Source: JACCTU01 sp963700495 (GTDB taxonomy: Bacteria; Actinomycetota; Thermoleophilia; Gaiellales; Gaiellaceae). From it: a stretch of 64,000 bases of DNA. Below the pieces are notes generated by a model. It saw nothing but the letters and a program-made list of their open reading frames with translations, was not told the origin of the DNA and searched no databases. The stretch lies in contig CAVOXT010000001.1 of the NCBI GenBank assembly GCA_963700495.1, positions 248,001-312,000 on the forward strand, read 5' to 3'. Positions 17,552 through 24,979 of the stretch are shown here, one piece after another (position 1 is the first letter of the stretch; each line of letters starts with the position of its first letter). The position numbers and the translations under genes were made by a program.

Positions 17552-17577
17552 ACCGCGCGGTATCATACCAAGCGGTA
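17551..17577 (-). promoter_or_regulatory. Tandem 12-base operator repeats over the ATPase promoter
   Basis: TACCGCGCGGTA (17551-17562, a perfect palindrome) and TACCAAGCGGTA (17566-17577) are direct repeats with a 15-base period, immediately upstream of the ATPase start. On the minus strand they frame the hexamer TATGAT, a good -10, ending 10 bases before the ATG. This looks like a promoter covered by two repressor half-turn-spaced sites, most simply autoregulation or a local regulator. Neighbouring genes contain no obvious DNA-binding partner. Confidence 0.55.
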
Positions 17578-17584
17578 TGGACGA

Positions 17585-19900
17585 CTACCGGGCGCGTGCC
17601 TCGACCCAGTCGAGCGTTGCGCCGCAGAGCGTCTCGGGCTTCGAAGGCTCGAGCAGACGGGAGGGTGCGAGTGGCTCGAGCAGAAGCGGCCCGAGCGGAA
17701 ACCCACCGGATCCCGTTCCGGGTTCGAGAGCCGGGAGCGACACGCTCAAGACGACGCGTGACGTTCCGGCCGGTAGCCGGGCCGTCCCGAGGTCGAGCCA
17801 CTGGCCGGCGTTCTGAAGCTGTCTCGACACCTCGCCCGTCCGCGTGCCGTCGACCTCGGCGCTCAACTTGCCGCGCACGGAGCCGCCGACCCACACCCTG
17901 TAGTCACCGGCGCGCGGCACGTCGAGGAGGAGCGTCTCGGCGCCGCCCGCGCCCGGCAGGACCGCGCCGCCTCCGAGCGCGGACCAGCCGGCCGGCAGCG
18001 TCGCGTCGGTGAGCGACCAGACCAGGCTCTGGGCTCGACGTGGCGCCGTCAACCGTCCAAGCGTGCCGAGCCGACGGACATCGCCGCACGACGGCGTGGC
18101 TCCGGGGGCCAGCACGTCTCCGAGGGGTAGGTGCGCTAGAGGGAGGGCCGACCCGTCACGCTGCCAGACCTCGTACCACCGACCTGCCCAGACGGGCCGA
18201 TACGGCGCCGGAGGACGCGACGCCGTCGGCGACCGCCGCAGAACGAAGGTCCGGTAGGCGAGCAGTCCTCCGAGCTGAAGCCGGTCGAGGTCGACGTACT
18301 CTCCTTTTCCGGCGAGCCGGCCGTCGCGCAACGGGATCGTTCGCCTACGGAGCTCGGACACCCCCTCGGCGTCCAGCCGCCGGAGGAAGTGCCTGACGCC
18401 GTAGGGCTGGTACTCGGTCATCAACGCGGGACCGTCGCCGGCGAAGCGCTCACCGATCTGCTCCAGCTCGGCCAGCTGCGAGTACGGCGCGAGGTTCACG
18501 TCGCGGTAGGCGAGTGCGTTCGACCAGGCGACGCCCACGGTCAGTGCGAGCGCGGCGAGGCCGCCCAGCGCGAACGCGAGCCGCGCCGGTCTGAGCATCG
18601 TCGCGAGCGCAACGCAGCCCGCGAGCGCTGTGAGCAGCACGAACGGAGAACCGAGCGCGAGCGCCTTCCCGCCGATCCAGGGTGCGCCGAATCCGACGCA
18701 CACGATCGCGCCCGTGAGCACGCTCGCGAGAGCCAGGAGCAAACCGACGGCGCGTCGCTCGAGCGCGAACAGCACGCCCACTACCGCTGCTGCAACCGCA
18801 AGCCCGATCAGCACCACCGCGACGAGTCGGGCATCGGGGTCGAGGCGGAAGTCGCCGCTTGGCCAGATCCCGACGATCTGAACCGGACGGAGTGGGCGGA
18901 TCAGGTTGCCGAGCTCCCCGGCGCTGTCGAAGACGGCTCGGTTCGAGGCGCGCAGGAACTCCCAGGCGGCGACGACGGCGGGCGCCGCCAGCGCTGCCGC
19001 CAGGGCGAGACCGGCGACGACCGCGCCCGGCTTTCGGCGGAGCATCAGAACCAGTGGGAGCGCGAGCGGAAGGAGCCAGAGGATTCCGGCCGCGCTCAGC
19101 GTGTCGAGCACGGCAGCGCATGTCACCGCCCACGGCACGAGGCTGCGAGGCGTACCGATCATTGCGGTGAGCGCGGCGGCGGTTGCGATCAGCGCCGCCG
19201 CGGTGAGCTCCTTGACACCGCCCCAGAGCGCAACGCCGTACAGCAGCGCCGGCTGGGCGGCGACGCAAGCTGCCAGAGCACGAAGCCACCGCCGCTCGAT
19301 CAGCGGGACCGCGAGCTGGTAGAGACAAAGCGCGAGCATCGCCGCGCAGAACGCGAGCCATGGCTGGAACAGCCACGCCACGTCGGTGCGCACGAGCTCG
19401 TGCCCGACCCCCAGCGGCAGCAGCGATCCCAACGGGTAGCCGTGCGCGAGATTGACGGCGAGCGTGGCTTCGTAGCTCGACGGCGCCAGCCCGGCGAGGC
19501 TGCGCCCGTGCTCCATCACGCGGTCGGTGAGGGCGAGGAAGGTGGCGGTGTCGTCCAGCTTGATGTAACCGGCGATCGTGGGAGCTCCTGACGCCAGCAC
19601 GGGAGCGCCGTAAAAGAGGAATACGACGACGGCCGCAGCGACCGCGCAGCGGTCGAATCGGGGTCGCCCGACGACGAAGCCGCCGACGGCGAGTGCGGCG
19701 ACGAGCGGTGTCGCGAACCTCGCCGTCGCCGGGAGGCTGACCGCGAGCGACGAGACCACGATCAGTGCCGCGAGGCCGGCCGGCAGCAACAGCGGGTCGG
19801 GGAGCCTCGACCCCGCGAGCTGCTCGAGCAGGAGGCCGAGACCCAGCGAGACGGCGCCGAGGAGCAGCGGGAAGACGAGCCACGAGACGAGGAGCGTCAT
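17585..19900 (-). CDS. Large polytopic membrane protein (glycosyltransferase-C-like)
   Basis: 771-residue protein with roughly a dozen membrane helices over residues 1-480 (for example WLVFPLLLGAVSLGLGLLL at 6-24, and LVAALAVGGFVVGRP) and a soluble C-terminal portion of about 290 residues. The soluble part contains DVPRAGDYRVWVGGSVRGKL, a beta-sandwich resembling carbohydrate-binding jelly rolls. A luminal loop carries GYIKLDDTATFLALTDRVMEHG. The topology resembles GT-C/ArnT-type lipid-linked sugar transferases and other actinobacterial arabinofuranosyl-type proteins, but no catalytic motif is certain, so function is left open. Its C-terminus is 34 bases from the ATPase start; transcribed divergently from the collagen-like gene. 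Confidence 0.75.
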   Translation of the reverse strand: MTLLVSWLVFPLLLGAVSLGLGLLLEQLAGSRLPDPLLLPAGLAALIVVSSLAVSLPATARFATPLVAALAVGGFVVGRPRFDRCAVAAAVVVFLFYGAPVLASGAPTIAGYIKLDDTATFLALTDRVMEHGRSLAGLAPSSYEATLAVNLAHGYPLGSLLPLGVGHELVRTDVAWLFQPWLAFCAAMLALCLYQLAVPLIERRWLRALAACVAAQPALLYGVALWGGVKELTAAALIATAAALTAMIGTPRSLVPWAVTCAAVLDTLSAAGILWLLPLALPLVLMLRRKPGAVVAGLALAAALAAPAVVAAWEFLRASNRAVFDSAGELGNLIRPLRPVQIVGIWPSGDFRLDPDARLVAVVLIGLAVAAAVVGVLFALERRAVGLLLALASVLTGAIVCVGFGAPWIGGKALALGSPFVLLTALAGCVALATMLRPARLAFALGGLAALALTVGVAWSNALAYRDVNLAPYSQLAELEQIGERFAGDGPALMTEYQPYGVRHFLRRLDAEGVSELRRRTIPLRDGRLAGKGEYVDLDRLQLGGLLAYRTFVLRRSPTASRPPAPYRPVWAGRWYEVWQRDGSALPLAHLPLGDVLAPGATPSCGDVRRLGTLGRLTAPRRAQSLVWSLTDATLPAGWSALGGGAVLPGAGGAETLLLDVPRAGDYRVWVGGSVRGKLSAEVDGTRTGEVSRQLQNAGQWLDLGTARLPAGTSRVVLSVSLPALEPGTGSGGFPLGPLLLEPLAPSRLLEPSKPETLCGATLDWVEARAR

Positions 19901-20002
19901 TCCACCCGGACGAGCACGCGGCGCGCCTCGGAACGGTCCCCGCGCCTCACGGGGCGAGAATAACCCGCCCTGCCCGCCTCATCGTTGTACGCTCGGGTCT
20001 TG

Positions 20003-20026
20003 GGTGAAGGGGTGAAGGGGTGAAGG
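20003..20026 (+). repeat. Three tandem copies of an 8-base start module
   Basis: GGTGAAGG repeated three times, perfectly, at the start of the collagen-like gene. Each unit contains a GTG and an SD-like GAAGG. The GTGs at 20004 and 20012 both read GTG-AAG-GGG-TGA, a three-codon minigene whose TGA overlaps the next GTG (GTGA); the third GTG at 20020 opens the long gene. See findings. Confidence 0.9.
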
Positions 20027-21820
20027 CTTCGATCCTCGCCGTGATCGCAGTTCTTCTGGCCGGAGCGGCCACGGCGCCGCGCGCCGCAGCCCAGTCGGGG
20101 CAGCCGGAAGTTCTGTACGCCTGCGCCGCGGTCAAGACACATCTCCTCCTGATCAGGAACGCCAGCGGGCTGTGCAGGGTCGGGCAGGTCGCGACGAACT
20201 GGCTGGACGAGCACGAGCGCGGCGAGAGAAGGGTCTACGCCTGCGTCCCCGCGAATCAACTGCTGCGGACGTACTCACGGGACGTCTCGTGCCCGAGGGG
20301 TCAGTCGAAGCTGTCCTGGCTCGTGCTCGCGGAGGGGGGCGAGCTCACCGACGTCCACACCTGCGTCGGCCGGAAGGCACACCTCACGCGGCTCGTCGAT
20401 CCGTTGGCGGTGTGCAAGCGGTCCGAGTTTCGCCTGATCTGGGCCCAGGTCGACCTCGACGGCGGCGGAACGGGCGCGTCGACGGGTCCGACGGGACCAC
20501 AAGGGCCGATCGGCCCGACAGGGTCTGCGGGACCAGCAGGGCCTGCGGGCGGACCCGGCCCCGGCGGCCCGCCCGGGCCGGCGGGTGCGGTCGGTGCAAC
20601 TGGAGCGGCCGGTGCCACGGGCTCGACGGGGGCGACGGGTGCGACGGGCGAGGCGGGGTCGATCGGGCCGACCGGGGCGCAAGGAGTCCAGGGGCCGACG
20701 GGGCCTCAGGGGCCGCTGGGCCCGGCCGGCGCGACGGGTGCCACGGGGCCCGAGGGTGCGACCGGGGCCGCAGGCGAGACCGGGGCGACGGGCGCAACCG
20801 GGCCGGAGGGTGCCACTGGCGCGACGGGGGGCACGGGGACCGACGGGTCCGACAGGGGCGGATGGGATTCAAGGCCCGACGGGACCGCAAGGGCCGCTCG
20901 GCCCTGCCGGCGCGACGGGCGCCACGGGACCGGCGGGTGCGACAGGCGCCGCGGGTACGACCGGGGCGACGGGCACGGTTGGACCGACCGGAGCTGACGG
21001 CTCGACGGGCGCGACCGGCCCCGCGGGTGCTACCGGCGCGGCGGGGTCGACCGGGCCGATCGGACCGGCCGGGGCGACAGGAGCGACCGGGGCGACAGGA
21101 GCGGCGGGAGCTCCCGGCGCGACCGGTGCACAGGGAGCACAGGGCTCGACAGGGCCGCAGGGCCCGATCGGCCCGACCGGCGCAAGAGGCGCGACGGGCG
21201 CGACAGGTGCGACTGGACCGGCGGGGCCGACAGGCCCGCAGGGCCCGATCGGCGCGACCGGTGCGCGTGGCGCGACGGGTGCGACTGGGCCGACGGGGCC
21301 GCTGGGACCGACGGGTGCGCGTGGCACGACGGGTGCGACCGGGCCGGCGGGACCGACGGGGCCGCAGGGGCCGATCGGCCCGACCGGCGCAAGGGGGGCA
21401 ACCGGGGCGACGGGCGCGACCGGCGCGACCGGCGCAAGAGGCGCGACCGGTGCGACAGGACCGGCGGGGCCAACCGGACCGCAGGGTCTGCTCGGACCCA
21501 CCGGCGCCCGGGGAGCGACCGGGGCGACGGGACCGACCGGTCCGACCGGAACGATCACGGTAACGCTCGTGACGCAGACCGCGCAGTCAGGGACCAACCC
21601 GGATCGAAATGTCTCGGTGACCGCGACCGCCACCTGCTCTACCGGGACCCGAGTCGGCGGCGGCGGAGAGGTGACGGACACCGACCCGCAGGCCGACCGC
21701 TATGCCGCGATGATCGCGTCCAAGCCCGTGAACCCGGCGTCCTGGGCAGTCACCGGATACACGGTCATTCCGCTGGTCGGCGTGATGACCGTGACGGCGT
21801 GGGCGCTCTGCGCTCCGTAG
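20020..21820 (+). CDS. Secreted collagen-like protein, one frameshift
   Basis: About 600 residues after removing an extra A near 20839. Signal peptide residues 1-25 (ILAVIAVLLAGAATAPRAAA). Next, three cysteine-paired repeats of about 45 residues: YACAAVKTHLLLIRN...LCRVGQ, YACVPANQLLRTYSR...SCPRGQ, HTCVGRKAHLTRLVD...VCKRSE. Then about 118 Gly-x-y triplets (20485-21555), mostly GAT, GPT and GPQGPIGPTGA, with few charged residues, and a C-terminal beta domain with CSTGTRVGGGGEV. Bacterial collagens form surface triple helices; the threonine-rich triplets are like those glycosylated in Bacillus BclA. Translation starts at a GTG inside a tandem repeat. Followed 2 bases later by an anchored protein that may belong with it. 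Confidence 0.88.
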
Positions 21821-21822
21821 CG

Positions 21823-22443
21823 ATGGAGGACACGGCAGGCCCGTCTCAATCCAGTTCGCTCGGGCGCCGGCGGGTGGTGATTGCCGTCGTCGCCGGCGTA
21901 GCAGTGTTCGTCGCGGTCGCCGTCGCGATCTGGGCGTTCAACTCGATGGACGACAACGAGACCGCGGCTCCGAGCTCCGGGTCGCCGAGCGGCGTCGAGG
22001 GCGGAGTCGAGGTCCCGGGCGCAGCCGCTGAGATCGTCACGGTGCCCGAGCTTCGCCGGATTGCCGGCTCGAGCACTCGGCCGATCTACTGGGCGGGGGT
22101 TCGTCCCGACTCCCGGATCGAGTACACGCAGACCGGCGACGGGAGCACGTATGTCCGCTACCTGACGGGTTCCGCGGAGGCAGGTGACGCAGGCGCGGGC
22201 TACGTCGTCGTTGCGACCTACGCGCAGCCCGACGCGTACAGGCGTGTGTCTCAGACAGCGCAGGACCAGAACCTGGCGGCGACGACACTTCCCGGCGGTG
22301 GTCTCGCGGTCACGAAGCCGAACCGGCCTCAGAACATCTACGTCGCCTTTCGGGGGCTTCCGTACCAGATCGAGGTCTACGCCCCGACGGCGGCGGAAGC
22401 GCGGCAGGTCGTGTTCTCTGGCGCCGTCGTCCCCGTCGCGTGA
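21823..22443 (+). CDS. Single-pass membrane protein, hypothetical
   Basis: 206 residues. A cytoplasmic polar start of about 20 residues is followed by one strong membrane helix (RVVIAVVAGVAVFVAVAVAI, residues about 17-36), a Ser/Gly/Pro linker and an outside domain of about 150 residues with repeated beta-hairpin patterns (IVTVPELRRIAGSSTRPIYW; GLPYQIEVYAPTAAEARQVV). Not assigned to a family. It starts 2 bases after the collagen-like gene and so is probably co-expressed; it could anchor or process the collagen fibre, but that is only context. No cysteines, which contrasts with its upstream neighbour. Confidence 0.65.
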   Translation: MEDTAGPSQSSSLGRRRVVIAVVAGVAVFVAVAVAIWAFNSMDDNETAAPSSGSPSGVEGGVEVPGAAAEIVTVPELRRIAGSSTRPIYWAGVRPDSRIEYTQTGDGSTYVRYLTGSAEAGDAGAGYVVVATYAQPDAYRRVSQTAQDQNLAATTLPGGGLAVTKPNRPQNIYVAFRGLPYQIEVYAPTAAEARQVVFSGAVVPVA

Positions 22444-22449
22444 CGGCTC

Positions 22450-23454
22450 TCAGGTGCGCGGCGGCGCCGTCGAGCGACCGCGGCGCAGGCGCGGCTGGTA
22501 GAGCACGCGCGGCAGCGAGCGCCGCTGCGGCTCCGCGATCACCGTCTGGAGGAGCTCGATCGCCGTGCCTGCGATCTCGTCGATCGGCTGCTCCATGGTC
22601 GTCAGCGGCGGGTCGATCCACGATGCTGCCTCGATCCCGTCGAACCCGACGACCGAGAGGTCTTCGGGCACGAGGATCCCCATCTCCCGGGCCTCCTGGA
22701 TCACGCCGATCGCGATCACGTCGCTCGAGCAGATGACGGCAGTCGGACGATCCGCGCGGCTGAGGAGCTCGTGCGCCGCGAGGCGGCCGCCCTCCAGGGT
22801 GAAGTCGCCGTGGACCTGCCAGCCGTCGAGCGGCAGCCCTGCCTCATGGAGCGCTTCCGCGCGGCCGGCGGCTTTCTCCCGCGTCGGAAGGTAATCCGCC
22901 GGACCCGCCACGAAGCCGACACGCCGGTGCCCCAGCGAGATCAGATGCCGAGTCGCGACGTAGCCTGCATGCCGCTCGTCGACCGACACGCATGGCACGT
23001 CGAACGACTCGAGCGCGCCGTTCACGAACACGAGCCGTGCGCCCTCTTCTACCAGGCGCTCGTAGTGGTCGTGCTCCCCGGCGAGATGGGTCATCTCGCA
23101 GGAGATGAAGATCATCCCGTCGACCCGGCGCTCGAGGAGCATGTGCACGTAGTCCGCTTCCCGGAAGGCGGCGGACGTCGTGTTGCAAAGGATCGTCGCC
23201 AGCCCTGCCTCGGTCGCACGTGTCTCCATCGCCTCGGCGAGCGCGGGGAAGATCGGATTCGAGAGCTCGGGGACGAGCAGCCCGATCGCTCCGGTCGCCG
23301 GCTTGCGCCCGGGAGGCACGTACAGCAGGTCGCGCATCGCCTCCTCGACCCGCTCCCGAGTCCCGGCCCGCACGCCGTCCGTGCCGCTCGCGACGCGGGA
23401 CGCGGTCGCCAGGCTCACGCCGGCGCGCGAGGCGACCTCACGCAGCGATGCCAT
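22450..23454 (-). CDS. LacI-family transcriptional regulator of the maltodextrin operon
   Basis: 334-residue LacI/GalR repressor. HTH at residues 3-22 (LREVASRAGVSLATASRVAS), a YVPPGRKPA hinge, and a periplasmic-binding-protein-like effector domain (GLLVPELSNPIFPALAEAME to the C-terminus) with PTAVICSSDVIAIG and LSVVGFDGIEAASW. It is divergent from malE with 206 bases between, and a palindromic site sits just upstream of its own ATG, so it likely controls both itself and the maltodextrin genes, releasing DNA when it binds maltose or a maltodextrin. ATG at 23454. Confidence 0.93.
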   Translation of the reverse strand: MASLREVASRAGVSLATASRVASGTDGVRAGTRERVEEAMRDLLYVPPGRKPATGAIGLLVPELSNPIFPALAEAMETRATEAGLATILCNTTSAAFREADYVHMLLERRVDGMIFISCEMTHLAGEHDHYERLVEEGARLVFVNGALESFDVPCVSVDERHAGYVATRHLISLGHRRVGFVAGPADYLPTREKAAGRAEALHEAGLPLDGWQVHGDFTLEGGRLAAHELLSRADRPTAVICSSDVIAIGVIQEAREMGILVPEDLSVVGFDGIEAASWIDPPLTTMEQPIDEIAGTAIELLQTVIAEPQRRSLPRVLYQPRLRRGRSTAPPRT

Positions 23455-23464
23455 GGACCCTCGC

Positions 23465-23479
23465 TGGAACGTGTTTCAT
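23465..23479. promoter_or_regulatory. LacI-type operator 1
   Basis: TGGAACGTGTTTCAT lies 10 bases upstream of the LacI start. It shares TGGAAC and TTTCAT half-sites with operator 2, in the opposite orientation, and so would let the repressor control its own promoter and loop to the malE side. Confidence 0.5.
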
Positions 23480-23557
23480 TGGACGGTCGATCATAAGACG
23501 CTCCCGATGCCCCTGCAAGTAGGACAAAAGCCTTAACGGGAAGGACGCATCGGACCC

Positions 23558-23587
23558 TTGACTCGGCCTGCCTGGCTCGCGTAGTGT
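23558..23587 (+). promoter_or_regulatory. Promoter of the malE operon
   Basis: TTGACT (23558-23563), 18-base spacer, TAGTGT (23582-23587). The -35 is one base off consensus and the -10 matches TANNNT. Operator 2 starts 20 bases downstream of the -10, where a bound repressor would block transcription. Confidence 0.5.
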
Positions 23588-23607
23588 CGCCTGGCTGTCT
23601 CAGCAGC

Positions 23608-23623
23608 ATGAAACGTTGTTCCA
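23608..23623. promoter_or_regulatory. LacI-type operator 2
   Basis: ATGAAACGTTGTTCCA, an imperfect palindrome with the central CG step of LacI-family operators; its complement TGGAACAACGTTTCAT matches operator 1. Located between the malE promoter and ATG. Confidence 0.55.
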
Positions 23624-23660
23624 CAGCGCAGCAGTCGGATTCGACTTGGAGGAGGCACGT

Positions 23661-24905
23661 ATGAGTAGGAGAACCGCGTTCGGCGCGTTGTTTGCCATCG
23701 CGATGCTCGCCATGGTCGCAACGGCCGTTCCCGCGTCGGGTGCGGTCCGCGGCAGCGCAGCGACGGCAGGCACGCTCCGCATCTGGACGGACAAGGACCG
23801 GAAAGCTGACATCCAGCGCATCGCCGAGGCTTGGGGTGCTCGGCGTGGCGTCACCGTCGAGGTCGTCGAGAAGAACTTCGGCGACATCCGCGACCAGCTC
23901 AAGACTGTGGCGCCTGCCACCGCTCCCGACGTGATCATCGGAGCGCATGACTGGACCGGCCAGCTGGCCGCGGACGGTCTGGTGCTGCCGTTGTCGCCGA
24001 AGAAGGCGACCCTGAGGCAGTTCCCCGCGTACTCGCTCGACGCGTTCTCGTACGGAACGGCGGTCAAGCGGCTCTACGGCGCGCCCGTCGCGCTCGAGAA
24101 CGTCGGCCTCGTCGTGAACACGCGACTCGCGACCGTCCCGAAGAGCTGGGCGGACCTCGAGAAGCAGGCGCTCGCGTTCAAGGCCAAGAGTGCAGACAAC
24201 CTGGCGATCGCCGTGCCGCAGGCCCCGGCCGGTGACGCGTACCACATGTACCCGTTCTTCTCGGGTCTCGGCGGGTTCGTCTTCGGCAAGAACAAGGCCG
24301 GCAACCTCAACCCGAATCGGATCGGGGTTGCGAACGCGATCTTCCTGAAGAACGCACCGATGATCGACCGGTGGGACCGGCTCGGGCTGATCAACTCGAA
24401 GGTCAACTACGACACCGCGAAGAACGCATTCCTGAAGGGTCAGGCCGCGTTCTGGGTCACCGGCCCGTGGGAGGCGGACACGCTCAAGTCGAGCGGGTTG
24501 CGCTTCCGGATCGTGCAGGTGCCGAAGATCAAGTACCGCGCGGTGCCGTTCCTCGGAGTGCAGGGCTTCATGGTCACGCGCTACGCGAACACGCACGGCG
24601 TCGGAACGCTCGCGAAGGACCTCGTTGCGAGCTACATCATGCTTCCCGCTTCTCAGCGGGCGCTCGCGGCGGCCAACGGTCGCTTCCCCGCGAACACCGT
24701 TGCGGGCAACCAGGTCAATGACGCAGTGCTCAAGCAGTTCGGCAAGGCAGGCGCCGGCGGCGTCCCGATGCCGAACATCCCGCAGATGTCGAGCGTCTGG
24801 GAAGAGCTCGGCGGAGCATGGCTGAAGTCGACGAACGGAACGACGACGAATGCGCGTCCGACGTTCACGACTGCTGCACGCAACATCAGGAACAAGATCG
24901 GCTGA
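23661..24905 (+). CDS. malE: Maltodextrin ABC transporter substrate-binding protein
   Basis: 414-residue extracellular solute-binding protein (SBP_bac family 1). Signal peptide residues 1-28 (FGALFAIAMLAMVATAVPASGA). Mature part opens TLRIWTDKDRKADIQ and continues with ITAHDWTG-like ligand strands (PDVIIGAHDWTGQLAADGL), KAAFWVTGPWEAD-type segment (GQAAFWVTGPWEADTL) and VWEELGGAW, all typical for maltose/maltodextrin binders. There is no lipobox cysteine, so the protein is not a lipoprotein as most Gram-positive binding proteins are. ATG at 23661 with GGAGG upstream; heads the malEFG operon. Confidence 0.93.
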   Translation: MSRRTAFGALFAIAMLAMVATAVPASGAVRGSAATAGTLRIWTDKDRKADIQRIAEAWGARRGVTVEVVEKNFGDIRDQLKTVAPATAPDVIIGAHDWTGQLAADGLVLPLSPKKATLRQFPAYSLDAFSYGTAVKRLYGAPVALENVGLVVNTRLATVPKSWADLEKQALAFKAKSADNLAIAVPQAPAGDAYHMYPFFSGLGGFVFGKNKAGNLNPNRIGVANAIFLKNAPMIDRWDRLGLINSKVNYDTAKNAFLKGQAAFWVTGPWEADTLKSSGLRFRIVQVPKIKYRAVPFLGVQGFMVTRYANTHGVGTLAKDLVASYIMLPASQRALAAANGRFPANTVAGNQVNDAVLKQFGKAGAGGVPMPNIPQMSSVWEELGGAWLKSTNGTTTNARPTFTTAARNIRNKIG

Positions 24906-24917
24906 TCTCCGTCGATT

Positions 24918-24958
24918 TGCGGTGAGGGTGCACGGCTCGGCCGGGCGCCCTCACCGCA
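24918..24958 (+). promoter_or_regulatory. Stem-loop between malE and malF
   Basis: TGCGGTGAGGG (24918-24928) pairs perfectly with CCCTCACCGCA (24948-24958), 19-base loop. No T-run follows directly. The position matches hairpins that stabilise malE mRNA and reduce expression of the permease genes relative to the binding protein. Confidence 0.7.
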
Positions 24959-24979
24959 GTCCTTTCACGAGGAGCTCGT

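Noticed and set aside
20488..21555. Dense short repeats that could suggest a CRISPR array or minisatellite
   Set aside because: The 9-base period is the Gly-x-y codon triplet of the collagen-like domain; no spacers of constant length or repeat of 24-40 bases.
20585..21820. Arginine-rich frame in the first half of the collagen region as a separate gene
   Set aside because: It is the collagen repeat read out of phase; only after 20840 does that frame encode Gly-x-y.
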